From: Exiguobacterium aurantiacum
GTDB taxonomy: Bacteria; Bacillota; Bacilli; Exiguobacteriales; Exiguobacteriaceae
Direction of reading: 5' to 3'
NCBI RefSeq assembly: GCF_024362205.1
Contig: NZ_CP101462.1
Location: 772,501-836,500, forward strand
DNA: 64,000 nucleotides
Shown: piece by piece, positions 28,110-36,342 of the stretch
Position numbering within the stretch: the stretch's first letter is position 1
Layout: each line of letters starts with the position of its first letter
Position numbers and translations under genes: made by a program
Notes under the pieces: model-generated
Told to the model about the DNA's origin: nothing
Database searches by the model: none
The model's input: only the letters and a program-made list of their open reading frames with translations

Positions 28110-29227
28110 TGCACAAATACAGTCAAGCATTAATAAATAATGCCTCTAAATTAGATGCACTTACTGCTGGTTGTGGTGAAATAACTAAACTGGCTGCTGT
28201 GATTGTAGAAAATAATAGTAAACCTGCTACGATTGAACTTCTAAAAAAAATTTCAGATGCAATTGATCATCCTAAACACAAGATTGATGCTAAGAAGGCT
28301 GCACTTGCTGTTAATTCCAGTTTGATTGAGTTTTATGGTTATTCGACCATACAGGGAATCTGCAAACCGACAGAAGAAATAGAGGGGGATACACGAACAC
28401 TTCAAGATTTACTGGATGAACTGAATGCACTTGTAGGCTTAGAAAAAGTAAAGAATAAAGTCCAAGACTTAATTTTATATCAAAAGGTTCAAAAAATGCG
28501 TCGAGAGAAAAATCTTCATTCCTCAAAAAGCACATTACATCTTGCCTTTACTGGAAATCCAGGAACAGGAAAAACAACAGTGGCTCGAATTATAGGCAGA
28601 ATTTATAAGAGAATCGGATTGCTTTCAAAGGGGCATTTTGTTGAGGTTTCGAGGACGGATTTGATTGCCGGATATCAAGGACAAACTGCACTTAAGGTAA
28701 AAAAGGTAATAGAGCAAGCTATTGGTGGTGTCCTATTTATCGATGAAGCCTATAGTATTACAGAAAATGACCACTCTGATTCTTATGGCAGAGAATGTTT
28801 AACAGAACTGACTAAAGCTCTAGAGGACCACAGAGAAGATTTGGTCGTGATTGTCGCAGGATATACAGAGCCTATGAATATTTTTTTTGAATCTAATCCT
28901 GGTTTGAAGTCTCGATTCAACACATTTATTGCGTTCGATGATTATAGTCCCGATGAATTAGACAAGATATTGATTTATATGTGTGATAATAATGACTATA
29001 CCTTGGATGAAGAAGCGAAAGAAAAAATCCATTTGTATTTCGAGCAGCAGACATTATCAAAGGGTGAAAACTTCGCAAATGGTAGATTGGTAAGAAATCT
29101 TTATGATTACTTAGTTATGAATCACGCGAGACGAGTGATAAATACGCCTAATCCGAGTAGCGAAGAATTATCAACAATTAAAAACATAGATTTTACATTC
29201 TCGGGCGATGAGAGTGAGGTTAGTTGA
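28106..29227 (+). CDS. Island protein 4: CbbX/SpoVK-type AAA+ ATPase
   Basis: 373 residues. An N-terminal helical domain of about 110 residues is followed by LDDELNALVGLEKVKNKV-type entry, Walker A GNPGTGKTT (about 151-159), Walker B VLFIDEAYS (about 210-218), a sensor segment VVIVAGYTEPM and an arginine-finger region GLKSRF. This is the CbxX/CfqX (CbbX, SpoVK, EccA) class of AAA+ remodelling ATPases, which pull on peptide tails of partner proteins. The start overlaps gene 3 (ATGATG over TGA); ATG 28109 is equally plausible. No Rubisco, sporulation or type VII genes are near, so the partner is probably in this operon. Confidence 0.88.
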   Translation: MMHKYSQALINNASKLDALTAGCGEITKLAAVIVENNSKPATIELLKKISDAIDHPKHKIDAKKAALAVNSSLIEFYGYSTIQGICKPTEEIEGDTRTLQDLLDELNALVGLEKVKNKVQDLILYQKVQKMRREKNLHSSKSTLHLAFTGNPGTGKTTVARIIGRIYKRIGLLSKGHFVEVSRTDLIAGYQGQTALKVKKVIEQAIGGVLFIDEAYSITENDHSDSYGRECLTELTKALEDHREDLVVIVAGYTEPMNIFFESNPGLKSRFNTFIAFDDYSPDELDKILIYMCDNNDYTLDEEAKEKIHLYFEQQTLSKGENFANGRLVRNLYDYLVMNHARRVINTPNPSSEELSTIKNIDFTFSGDESEVS

Positions 29228-29240
29228 TGTTTTTCCAAAA

Positions 29241-29312
29241 ATGGCTTAAACAAGCAAATAACCTTAGGTATAGAGTTTGTACCTAGACGTACTAACTATT
29301 CTCTTAAGCCAT
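29241..29312. repeat. Nested inverted repeat downstream of the AAA+ gene
   Basis: Outer arms ATGGCTTAA (29241-29249) and TTAAGCCAT (29304-29312); inner arms TAGGTA (29265-29270) and TACCTA (29280-29285). It is 13 bases after the AAA+ stop. It may be a structured 3' RNA or a decayed mobile-element end. No T run follows, so it is not a simple terminator. Confidence 0.5.
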
Positions 29313-29377
29313 GTGGAGACAGTGGAATGGATGAGAATAATGTAAATCAATCAAAAATTCTGTGGACAAGGATTTTT

Positions 29378-29417
29378 GGATTAGCGTTATTTAAACAATA
29401 GCGCTAATCCTTTTTTT
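29378..29417 (+). terminator. Terminator of the island operon
   Basis: GGATTAGCG / CGCTAATCC arms with an additional inner TATT/AATA pairing, then seven T. Confidence 0.9.
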
Positions 29418-29515
29418 ATGATTAATTGACCAAAAGTGAAGGTAAGATGTGGCTAAATAATTAATGGATTTAAGATTCAGTAGAGAAGTTTTACAAAACA
29501 GACATTTAAAAAATT

Positions 29516-29644
29516 TCTCCGGGCGGCTCTATAGGAACTAGAATATTTGATTTGTCACAGCTTTTAGGAACGAAGGATATTGTTGACGTTGAGAAGATGG
29601 CAGAGTTACTAAAAAATGAAATGGATCTGAAGCCGAAGGATTAA
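29516..29644 (+). pseudogene. Possible C-terminal gene remnant
   Basis: Reads SPGGSIGTRIFDLSQLL, then GTKDIVDVEKMAELLKNEM and DLKPKD stop. It looks like a natural protein end but has no start or ribosome site; a stop closes the frame at 29507. Its family is not recognised. Confidence 0.3.
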
Positions 29645-29784
29645 CAGTATTAGTACGCTGTAATCAAAAACAGTAGAGTCTTTCTCTTACTTCGTCGTTA
29701 ACATGTATGTTCGACAAATTATTAGGGGCGGCATGAAAATCGTATGTGGTTGGAGAAATTAGAAATGAAATGAATGAAACACGT

Positions 29785-29833
29785 CTTCGATTGATTCAAT
29801 CGGAGGTTTTTTGTTTAGTCGTGTCAAAAGGGG
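29785..29833 (+). repeat. Right direct repeat flanking the AT-rich island
   Basis: CTTCGATTGATTCAATCGGA, then GG, a T run, GTTTAGTCGTGT and CAAAAGGGG; the counterpart of 23705-23751. Host-like GC-richer coding resumes immediately after it. Confidence 0.6.
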
Positions 29834-29841
29834 TGATGAAG

Positions 29842-30414
29842 ATGAGGAAAATCATTGTACTTGAACATGTATCTTTGGATGGTGTGATTCAATCACCGGG
29901 TGGACAAGACGAGGACGTGAGCGAAGGGTTTACGTATGGAGGATGGACAGGACCGTTTGCGAGTGATGAGTTAGGTCGTCTAATTCGGACGCAAATGCAC
30001 AGAGACTTTGCATTGCTACTTGGGAGAAAGACGTATGAACAATGGGGAGACTATTGGCCCCATCACGCGGATGTTTGGCCGGAAGCACAAATTGCGACAA
30101 AGTACGTAGCGTCACAAACGTTGCAGGATAGCATATGGGAACCAACCGTTTTTTTGACGGACCCCATCAAACAGTTAAAGCTATTGAAGCTGGAAGCTGG
30201 GCCTGATTTTCATCTCTGGGGAAGCAGTGATTTGGCCCATGCTTTGTTTCAAAACAACCTAGTCGATGAATGTTGGTTGATCATCTATCCGATTATCATA
30301 GGGTCAGGGAAGCGCTTGTTCCCAAATGGTGAAATGAATCCAATCACTTTTAAATCTATTGAGCATTATCCGATGCCGAACGGTGTCATCGTCTCTCGTT
30401 ATCACCGGAAATGA
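29842..30414 (+). CDS. RibD C-terminal / dihydrofolate reductase-like protein
   Basis: 190 residues with the fold of the RibD reductase domain (DHFR-like), as in Bacillus YyaP/YwjB. Marks are KIIVLEHVSLDGVIQSPGG at the start, LLLGRKTYEQWGDYW (about 57-71), the DFHLWGSSDLAHALFQNNLVDE segment and PIIIGSGKRLFP. Probably an NADPH-dependent reductase of unknown substrate. Start chosen at ATG 29842, 8 bases after aaaagggg; ATG 29836 is an alternative. The ribosome site lies inside the right direct repeat of the island. Confidence 0.85.
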   Translation: MRKIIVLEHVSLDGVIQSPGGQDEDVSEGFTYGGWTGPFASDELGRLIRTQMHRDFALLLGRKTYEQWGDYWPHHADVWPEAQIATKYVASQTLQDSIWEPTVFLTDPIKQLKLLKLEAGPDFHLWGSSDLAHALFQNNLVDECWLIIYPIIIGSGKRLFPNGEMNPITFKSIEHYPMPNGVIVSRYHRK

Positions 30415-30511
30415 TTACACATTGCGGTTTGAGTAGACCTTGAAGCTTCAATAGACAGAAACATATAATTAATGTAAACCCATGTTCTCCTAGCGAAAGG
30501 GAGCGAAAAAA

Positions 30512-31030
30512 ATGAAGACTATCACTAAACTCGTAATCGGTCTCTTGCTCGTCTTAATAATGGTCATTGGGTGGTGGCTAATCTCTCCTCTCTTTCTCGA
30601 TCAAACAGTAGATGAAGGGCTCCCACCCGTCTCTACAGACACCGTTGATATGACCGAAGATCCGGAAGCTGTAGCGCCCGATGCGGAAGATGAGACAATG
30701 GATACAGAGACTCTCGGTTTGTCAGGAATGTTTATGGATGGAGAAAAGAATTACCAAACTTCTGGAACGATACAAACAATTAACGCGGACGATGGTTTGT
30801 ACCTCAGATTTGAGGAATTTCAAACGACCAATGGACCCGACCTGTTTGTTTATTTGATTCAGCCAGGGACGGAAACGACAGAAGGAATCAGCTTAGGGGC
30901 TTTGAAAGGAAACACGGGGAATCAAAACTATTTAGTCCCTGAAGACGTCGACCTCACTCAATATTCGACGGTCGTGATTTGGTGCCGAGCCTTCGATGCG
31001 GATTTTGGTTTTGGTGAACTAAAACAATAA
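30512..31030 (+). CDS. DM13 domain membrane-anchored protein
   Basis: 172 residues. An N-terminal signal anchor (about 7-28) is followed by an acidic linker rich in D/E/T and a C-terminal DM13 domain (about 70-172) with GTIQTINADDGLYLRFEEF, TTNGPDLFVYL and a closing VVIWCRAFDADFG; the single cysteine near the end is the conserved one. DM13 domains are proposed to act in extracytoplasmic redox or electron transfer. It should face outside the cell. Monocistronic. Confidence 0.85.
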   Translation: MKTITKLVIGLLLVLIMVIGWWLISPLFLDQTVDEGLPPVSTDTVDMTEDPEAVAPDAEDETMDTETLGLSGMFMDGEKNYQTSGTIQTINADDGLYLRFEEFQTTNGPDLFVYLIQPGTETTEGISLGALKGNTGNQNYLVPEDVDLTQYSTVVIWCRAFDADFGFGELKQ

Positions 31031-31146
31031 TCGATTTACGAGTTGACCGCGCTCGTTCGTCGTCGAAGCACTATATGGAGCGGATTGAATTTTGGCGCGC
31101 GCATACTTCTGAGTATGAATGGGCCGCGTTCATGATGAATGACTAA
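31018..31146 (+). pseudogene. Possible C-terminal gene remnant
   Basis: An open frame overlapping the end of the DM13 gene reads RSSSKHYMERIEFWRAHTSE then YEWAAFMMND and stop. It looks protein-like but lacks its front and a ribosome site. Family unknown; could be chance. Confidence 0.25.
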
Positions 31147-31163
31147 AAGACTTCTCAAGAATG

Positions 31164-31193
31164 AACCCTTCGATCGTGGATTGAAGGGTTTTT
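31164..31193 (+). terminator. Terminator after the DM13 gene
   Basis: AACCCTTC / GAAGGGTT arms and a T run. It lies between convergent genes. Confidence 0.8.
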
Positions 31194-31199
31194 ACTTTG

Positions 31200-31760
31200 T
31201 CATGACCGGAACGCGCGTACGAAGAGACTGCGTTGTGAGGCTAGTAGGGTCAATCCGCTCCGCTCGGCGATTTCCTCGACGACCTGTTCGACTGTAAGGT
31301 AATCGGTCTCGATTTTATCATGTGTGATGTCGTGACGAAAGGCGTGGAGACAGCGGTCGATTTGTGCCTTGCCCCACGAATTGAACCATTCGAAGCGCTT
31401 ATTCAATCGTCTTACGAGTGTCCGCTTATCGGCGTGGAGAATATAATGGTCGACCCGAATCCCGTCACGTTGTAGGGCTCCAATGATTTCATCGTAGTAG
31501 AGCTGGTCCACGAGCGTCATCGGGATGATGATTATGCCATCGTATGACCGGGCAATCTTCGCTAACATCTCAACATTGAACGCCCGCCATTCCGGATGAT
31601 GTTGGAAATCGGCAAGCCGCATGTCTTTGGGCAGATTGTCGCGAATGAAAAAGCCGACTTGTTCCGGGTCATATAAAAACGCGTTCGGTAACCGCTGTTG
31701 CAATTGTTTGGCGGCTGTCGTTTTTCCTGATCCGAAAGCGCCGTTGATCCAAACGATCAT
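31200..31760 (-). CDS. TmrB-like P-loop ATP-binding protein
   Basis: 186 residues closely resembling Bacillus TmrB, a tunicamycin-resistance ATP-binding protein: MIVWINGAFGSGKTTAAKQL with the P-loop at 7-14, YDPEQVGFFIRDNLP, WRAFNVEMLA, IIIIPMTLVDQLYYDEIIG, and SWGKAQIDRCLHAF. TmrB itself is membrane-associated and may bind the drug. I begin at the ATG of MIVWING, which follows aaaggatgg; the frame is open further upstream but without a ribosome site. Resistance is by homology only. Confidence 0.85.
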   Translation of the reverse strand: MIVWINGAFGSGKTTAAKQLQQRLPNAFLYDPEQVGFFIRDNLPKDMRLADFQHHPEWRAFNVEMLAKIARSYDGIIIIPMTLVDQLYYDEIIGALQRDGIRVDHYILHADKRTLVRRLNKRFEWFNSWGKAQIDRCLHAFRHDITHDKIETDYLTVEQVVEEIAERSGLTLLASQRSLFVRAFRS

Positions 31761-31824
31761 CTTTATCCATCCTTTCAAAATACTTTCTGTATTACCATTC
31801 TGATTGGTTTGACGATTGTCCTGT

Positions 31825-31861
31825 AAAAAATAAAAAAGACGGACTGTCACACAGCCCGTCT
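31825..31861 (-). terminator. Terminator of the DUF5692-like gene
   Basis: AGACGG(A)CTG / CAG(C)CCGTCT hairpin; on the minus strand it is followed by TTTTTTATTTTTT. Confidence 0.88.
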
Positions 31862-31866
31862 CATAT

Positions 31867-32826
31867 TTACAGCACTCTACTGGCCGCAGTTTCCTGTTCA
31901 GAAATAGCGTCTTCACGCATCGCGTTGATTTTTTTATATTCGTTCGTGTCTTTCCACAACTCCTCTTTCAACGGATTGAGTTTGTATTTGACGATTCGCG
32001 TCACTTGCCAGACGGCGAGGACGACGTTCAGTGCCAAACTGAGCAGGGCGATCGTCCAGTTCGCTGCCGGGTTGTACGACACACTCACATTGAACGTGCT
32101 GCCGACAGCAAAGAAGTAAGGGAACGTCATGACCCACATCATCCAAAATGTGAGCGTCTGCGCCCGGTTTTGCATCCATGTGCCTTTTGCCCAAAGCAAG
32201 GCGGGAACCGTCGCGGCGATGTTCAAAGCGAAGCCTGAATAGAACGCGTTACCCGGTGCGCATGAATAGACGTAAGCGATATTCCAAATACCGTAAGCGA
32301 CAATCCAAAGTTTCGTTTGGTCCGGCCAGAGCATGTCTTTTTTCTTACCAGATGTGGCAAAAATACCGACCCAGCCACAGATGAGGACCAAGTTCAAGAT
32401 TCCGGCGACGGCGTTCACGTAGTTCCAACCGCCCGAGATGTAGTACATCCCATCGACCATACCTTCAAATCCCATGATACCGACTTGGAACTCTCGAACG
32501 ACGGCCTCAGCGATGTTGAGTGCCAAAATACCTGGGACGAGCATCAAATACCATGGATGTTTCTTATGGTAATCGGTGAAGCGGATGACCATGTAAATCA
32601 AGCTTCCGGCTAATGCTGAATACACTTTCACCCAATGGAACCATGAGGTGATTTCAGGATCGGCGGTGAAAAACCAAATCGGGGTCAAGGCGATTGGGAC
32701 GGCCATAAACATGAAGATACTCGCTTTTTTGCTAGATCGGACGATTTCATTCAACCCGATCAATAGACCGAATACGACGAACCACATCACGACATTGTAC
32801 CAAGGGATAGACTCAAAGAAGAACAT
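31867..32826 (-). CDS. Polytopic membrane protein, DUF5692-like
   Basis: 319 residues with about eight hydrophobic helices beginning at residue 10, and a charged C-terminal tail (290-319). Tryptophan- and tyrosine-rich loops such as HWVKVYSALAG and GGWNYVNAVAG are visible. It resembles the uncharacterised DUF5692 family; that name is from memory and unverified. It is transcribed divergently from a TetR regulator across a spacer with a long palindrome, so it is probably that regulator's target. It may be a transporter or membrane enzyme; no motif decides. Confidence 0.75.
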   Translation of the reverse strand: MFFFESIPWYNVVMWFVVFGLLIGLNEIVRSSKKASIFMFMAVPIALTPIWFFTADPEITSWFHWVKVYSALAGSLIYMVIRFTDYHKKHPWYLMLVPGILALNIAEAVVREFQVGIMGFEGMVDGMYYISGGWNYVNAVAGILNLVLICGWVGIFATSGKKKDMLWPDQTKLWIVAYGIWNIAYVYSCAPGNAFYSGFALNIAATVPALLWAKGTWMQNRAQTLTFWMMWVMTFPYFFAVGSTFNVSVSYNPAANWTIALLSLALNVVLAVWQVTRIVKYKLNPLKEELWKDTNEYKKINAMREDAISEQETAASRVL

Positions 32827-32890
32827 ACGATAACGCTCCTTTCATTTCTAAAGGATAGTGATGAAGCAACGATGAAAATATGATGTCACT

Positions 32891-32916
32891 AAACATACCG
32901 AACGTTCGTTATGTTT
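32891..32916. promoter_or_regulatory. 26-bp palindrome, probable TetR-family operator
   Basis: Left half AAACATACCGAAC, right half GTTCGTTATGTTT: near-perfect dyad (one mismatched pair) centred on AACGTT. It lies in the divergent spacer between the membrane protein gene and the TetR gene, where an autoregulatory operator is expected. Confidence 0.75.
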
Positions 32917-32938
32917 ATGTGAAAAGTTTAACAAAGTA

Positions 32939-32953
32939 ATGAAAGCGTTGTCA
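32939..32953. promoter_or_regulatory. Candidate cre (CcpA) site
   Basis: ATGAAAGCGTTGTCA fits the cre pattern WTGNAANCGNWNNCW at every defined position. It lies between the operator and the TetR gene and would link one or both genes to carbon status. Confidence 0.55.
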
Positions 32954-33044
32954 ATATGATTTGGCACGTCACGGTGACATGTCATAATTCGGACAAATCA
33001 TTATGATATAATTAGCCATTATTACGTGAGGAGCGTCGAAGCAG

Positions 33045-33647
33045 ATGATGAACGAAGGAAAGCAAAAGATATTAGAAGCCGCACGAGCGACGATTATCGA
33101 ACACGGGATTCAGGGCACGACACTTCGGGGAATCGCGAAGAAGGCAGGATTTAGTACAGGCGCCATCTATCATTATTACAACTCAAAAGAAGCCATTCTA
33201 TATGACGTGATGGACGAAGGATTAGGTGAGATTCGACGAATCGCAACCGTCTCGATTGAAGACAAGAAAGAGGCCCGCGAGATCATTCAAGAAATTTTTG
33301 ATGGGATGCAAGACCGACTAAAAAAAGATGCGGAAAGCCGTTTGCAGTTTTATTTGGCCCATGAGGCGATGCTCGGGAATGTGGAGTTACAGAATAAGTT
33401 TAAAGAAAAATACGAGGACTGGATCAATCGCGTCGAAGCCATCTTTGTGAGAGCGTACGGCGTCGAACGCGGACCTTCGACGAGAGCGGTCGCCGCGTGG
33501 ACGATGGCCGCAATCGATGGGATGGTGCTCCAAACATTATTGAACGTTCAAGTTGTCGAATCTGAGCATACGAATCGTATACTGGAGTATTTGCTGCAGG
33601 ACGGGTTTACACACTTCTTTAAAATCATCGGAAATGAACAACGCTAA
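33045..33647 (+). CDS. TetR family transcriptional regulator
   Basis: 200 residues. The N-terminal helix-turn-helix is TTLRGIAKKAGFSTGAIYHYYNSKEAIL (about 25-52). The C-terminal ligand domain (60-200) is helical and not assignable to a known inducer. Starts with a double ATG behind gaggagcg. It is divergent from the DUF5692-like gene and very probably binds the 26-bp palindrome between them. Confidence 0.92.
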   Translation: MMNEGKQKILEAARATIIEHGIQGTTLRGIAKKAGFSTGAIYHYYNSKEAILYDVMDEGLGEIRRIATVSIEDKKEAREIIQEIFDGMQDRLKKDAESRLQFYLAHEAMLGNVELQNKFKEKYEDWINRVEAIFVRAYGVERGPSTRAVAAWTMAAIDGMVLQTLLNVQVVESEHTNRILEYLLQDGFTHFFKIIGNEQR

Positions 33648-33743
33648 ATTTTTTTGAAGTATTGTCAGTTGATACATTCCCGCGTCCATAATAAGATAGA
33701 TGAAGTGATTTTATTGGATTGACTACGAAAGGGAATGATTTTT

Positions 33744-34751
33744 ATGAAAGAAAACTTCTGGCGCGATTTGCCGCGTCCATTCTTTATACTTGCCCCGATG
33801 GAAGACGTGACCGATGTCGTCTTCCGCCACGTCGTCGCCCATGCCGGCCGACCTGACGTCTTTTTCACCGAGTTCGCGAACTCGGACAGCTACTGCCACC
33901 CGGAAGGGAAAGGTAGCCTGCGCGGACGCTTGACGTTCACCGAGGACGAACAGCCGATGGTCGCCCACATTTGGGGCGATAATCCTGACTACTTCCGCGA
34001 GATGAGCATCGGGATGGCCGAGATGGGCTATAAAGGCCTCGACATCAATATGGGTTGCCCGGTCCCGAACGTGGCGAAGCGCGGCAAAGGGAGCGGGCTC
34101 ATCCTCCGTCCTGACGTCGCGGCGGAACTCATCCAAGCGGCGAAAGCTGGCGGTATTCCGGTCAGCGTCAAGACACGTCTCGGATTCGCGAAGCTCGACG
34201 AGTGGCGCGACTGGTTGACGCATCTCTTGAAGCAAGACATCGCCAACTTGTCGATTCACTTGCGCACACGCAACGAGATGAGTAAAGTCGACGCGCACTG
34301 GGAGATGATCCCGGATATCGTCAAACTGCGTGACGAGATCGCACCGGACACGCTCATCACGATCAACGGTGACATCCTTGACCGTCAGATGGGATTAGAG
34401 CTTGTCGAAAAGTATGGCGTCGACGGCGTCATGATCGGTCGCGGGATTTTCAAGAACCCGTTCGCGTTCGAGAAAGAGCCGCGTGAGCATTCGATGGAAG
34501 AGTACCTCGACTTGCTTCGTCTCCAACTCGATTTGCAAGACAAATTCCAAGAAGAAGTGCCGCGTTCGATTTCGAACTTGCACCGCTTCTTCAAGATTTA
34601 CGTGAAAGGGTTCCGCGGGGCGAGCGACCTCCGTGTGAAGCTCATGGACACGAAATCGACAGACGAAGTGCGGGCGCACCTTGATGCGTTCGTCGAGAAC
34701 TATCATAAAGAAGAAGCTACGCTCGCCGAGGCGGCGTCGACAGTCGAATAA
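33744..34751 (+). CDS. tRNA-dihydrouridine synthase family protein (Dus)
   Basis: 335 residues, FMN-dependent TIM barrel reducing uridines of tRNA to dihydrouridine. Present are [14 protein letters not shown] (15-28), [26 protein letters not shown] with the catalytic cysteine C105, KTRLGF and GDILDR / [13 protein letters not shown] for flavin phosphate binding. The start at 33744 is 10 bases after aaaggga; an ATG at 33735 is too close. A short, divergent Dus branch distinct from the commoner DusB. Own terminator downstream. Confidence 0.9.
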   Translation: MKENFWRDLPRPFFILAPMEDVTDVVFRHVVAHAGRPDVFFTEFANSDSYCHPEGKGSLRGRLTFTEDEQPMVAHIWGDNPDYFREMSIGMAEMGYKGLDINMGCPVPNVAKRGKGSGLILRPDVAAELIQAAKAGGIPVSVKTRLGFAKLDEWRDWLTHLLKQDIANLSIHLRTRNEMSKVDAHWEMIPDIVKLRDEIAPDTLITINGDILDRQMGLELVEKYGVDGVMIGRGIFKNPFAFEKEPREHSMEEYLDLLRLQLDLQDKFQEEVPRSISNLHRFFKIYVKGFRGASDLRVKLMDTKSTDEVRAHLDAFVENYHKEEATLAEAASTVE

Positions 34752-34759
34752 GTTCTACC

Positions 34760-34788
34760 GGGATTCAGTGTATACTGGATCCCTTTTT
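34760..34788 (+). terminator. Terminator after dus
   Basis: GGGAT-CAGT / ACTG-ATCCC hairpin with five T. Almost the same sequence terminates the FtsX permease at 40693. Confidence 0.85.
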
Positions 34789-34866
34789 GTATGAAAAATA
34801 GTAGATGGGCGATGAAACGTTTGGGAGGGCTGCTTCGTATGAAGTGGGTGGAAGGGGAGGGTAAAC

Positions 34867-35037
34867 ATGAACGAATGGCGTGAATCAGCGGTCGGTCTTG
34901 GGCTTGTGTTTGGAACGGCTGGCGGACTACTCATCTCTGTCTTACTCGATTTTCCGTCCATTTATGGCATTGTCATCGGTTCAATCCTTGGGTATTGGAT
35001 TGGACTGATTATCTCGATCCGTGCGATGAAACGATAA
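34867..35037 (+). CDS. 56-aa membrane protein, paralogue of 42645-42818
   Basis: Reads MNEWRESAVGLGLVFGTAGG and continues through two hydrophobic stretches (about 8-26 and 31-49) separated by a DFPSIYG turn. A strong ribosome site (ggaaggggaggg) precedes it. A second gene in the window, at 42645, encodes the same pattern W-R-x-S-[AG]-VGLGLVFG with two membrane segments. Both probably make a glycine-rich hairpin in the membrane. Function unknown. Confidence 0.7.
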   Translation: MNEWRESAVGLGLVFGTAGGLLISVLLDFPSIYGIVIGSILGYWIGLIISIRAMKR

Positions 35038-35071
35038 CGACCCATTATTAATACAAGAGGAGTGTTTCTAT

Positions 35072-35563
35072 ATGAGTGAATTCCAATTTATTACGAGCAA
35101 TCACCCACTAAAAGAAGTCGAAAATCCATATATCGAGTTCTTATCGATCAACGAGGCCATCAAAAAAGGCGTCGTGTTGCCTGAGATGCTCACAGACGAC
35201 GAAGACCTCGACCGTGACGAAAAGATATTGATGAACGTCGAGTCGGAAGAGCAGCTCGACGAGATTGAGATCAAGCGAGACTTGTACTATGACGTGGAGA
35301 ACGTTGAGGCGTACTCGGAAAAAACGCACGTCGTGGAGTTGCGTTGGCGCTATTCCGATGCGAGAGCCGAACAGCTCGTCGAGTATATAACCGACCACTT
35401 GAAGACGTCGAAGGAAGTTGAGATTTGGAAAGTGTGGGTCGATGAACAGACGGAGCCGAACGTTCAATCCATCACGCTCGATGACTTGACGACTGATGCG
35501 CTGCGATTTTTAGGTGCAGACGGGTTCGAGCGGCCGGAATGCCTTCGCGTGACAAAAGCTTAA
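35072..35563 (+). CDS. Hypothetical acidic protein
   Basis: 163 residues, soluble and acidic, no signal peptide or membrane helix. It opens with MSEFQFITSNHPLKEVENP and has a conserved-looking core YSEKTHVVELRWRYSDARAEQLVEYI (about 81-106). I do not recognise the family. Ribosome site agaggagtg. It is followed by a strong terminator and stands alone. Confidence 0.75.
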   Translation: MSEFQFITSNHPLKEVENPYIEFLSINEAIKKGVVLPEMLTDDEDLDRDEKILMNVESEEQLDEIEIKRDLYYDVENVEAYSEKTHVVELRWRYSDARAEQLVEYITDHLKTSKEVEIWKVWVDEQTEPNVQSITLDDLTTDALRFLGADGFERPECLRVTKA

Positions 35564-35567
35564 CCTG

Positions 35568-35598
35568 ACCGAACGAGATGTCTCGTTCGGTTTTTTTG
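35568..35598 (+). terminator. Terminator after the 163-aa gene
   Basis: ACCGAACGAGA / TCTCGTTCGGT stem, loop TG, seven T. Confidence 0.93.
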
Positions 35599-35660
35599 TT
35601 TTGTCTCCTCACTTGAAAAAGACTGCTATATTATGAGGAGAACAGTCAGGAGGGAACACC

Positions 35661-36341
35661 ATGCACATTTTAATCGTTGAAGACGACCGGACGATCGCCT
35701 CCGGTCTCCAATATTCGCTCGAACAAGAACAATTCACGACGACGTTGTGCCAGAACGTGGCCGATGCGACAAAGATAATTGAACAACAGTTACATACGAT
35801 CGACCTGTGTCTGTTCGATTTGTCGTTGCCGGACGGGAGCGGTTATGACTTATGTCGGCTTGTGAAACAACAAAAGGATACGCCCGTCATCTTTTTGACG
35901 GCGTTCGATGACGAAGTGAACGTCGTCATGGGACTCGATATGGGAGCGGACGACTACATCACGAAACCGTTCCGGGTCCGTGAACTCATCTCACGGATCC
36001 ATTCGGTGTTGCGCCGCTACAATAAGCAGACCAGTTCGCCTATTCTGAAAATCGGGTCGGTCGAAATCAACACGCAAGACGCGAAAGTGAAAAAGGACGG
36101 AAACGAAATCTTCTTGACGGCGCTTGAATATCGCCTATTGCTCATCTTCGGGAAACATACGGGCCAAGTGTTGTCACGGGCCCAGCTGCTCGACCAGATT
36201 TGGGACATGGGCGGGGACTTCGTGAATGACAATACGTTGACCGTCTATATCAAACGGTTACGTGAGAAGCTCGAGGACGACCCGCAACGGCCGACGTTGA
36301 TTAAGACGGTTCGCGGGATTGGCTATAAGGTGGAACGCTGA
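35661..36341 (+). CDS. OmpR-family response regulator
   Basis: 226 residues. Receiver domain with acidic pocket D8/D9, phosphorylation site D53, T80 and K102; winged-helix DNA-binding domain from about 125 to 225, ending KTVRGIGYKVER. It forms an operon with the histidine kinase (stop TGA at 36339, kinase ATG at 36343). It probably activates the downstream ABC transporter through the phased GTCAC repeats at 37348-37385. Confidence 0.94.
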   Translation: MHILIVEDDRTIASGLQYSLEQEQFTTTLCQNVADATKIIEQQLHTIDLCLFDLSLPDGSGYDLCRLVKQQKDTPVIFLTAFDDEVNVVMGLDMGADDYITKPFRVRELISRIHSVLRRYNKQTSSPILKIGSVEINTQDAKVKKDGNEIFLTALEYRLLLIFGKHTGQVLSRAQLLDQIWDMGGDFVNDNTLTVYIKRLREKLEDDPQRPTLIKTVRGIGYKVER

Positions 36342-36342
36342 C

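Larger units (their letters stand above)
29228..29841. other. AT-rich non-coding end of the island
   Basis: About 610 bases with no full gene. It contains a nested inverted repeat (29241-29312), a strong terminator (29378-29417), a short open remnant (29516-29644) and the right direct repeat (29785-29833). Confidence 0.5.
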
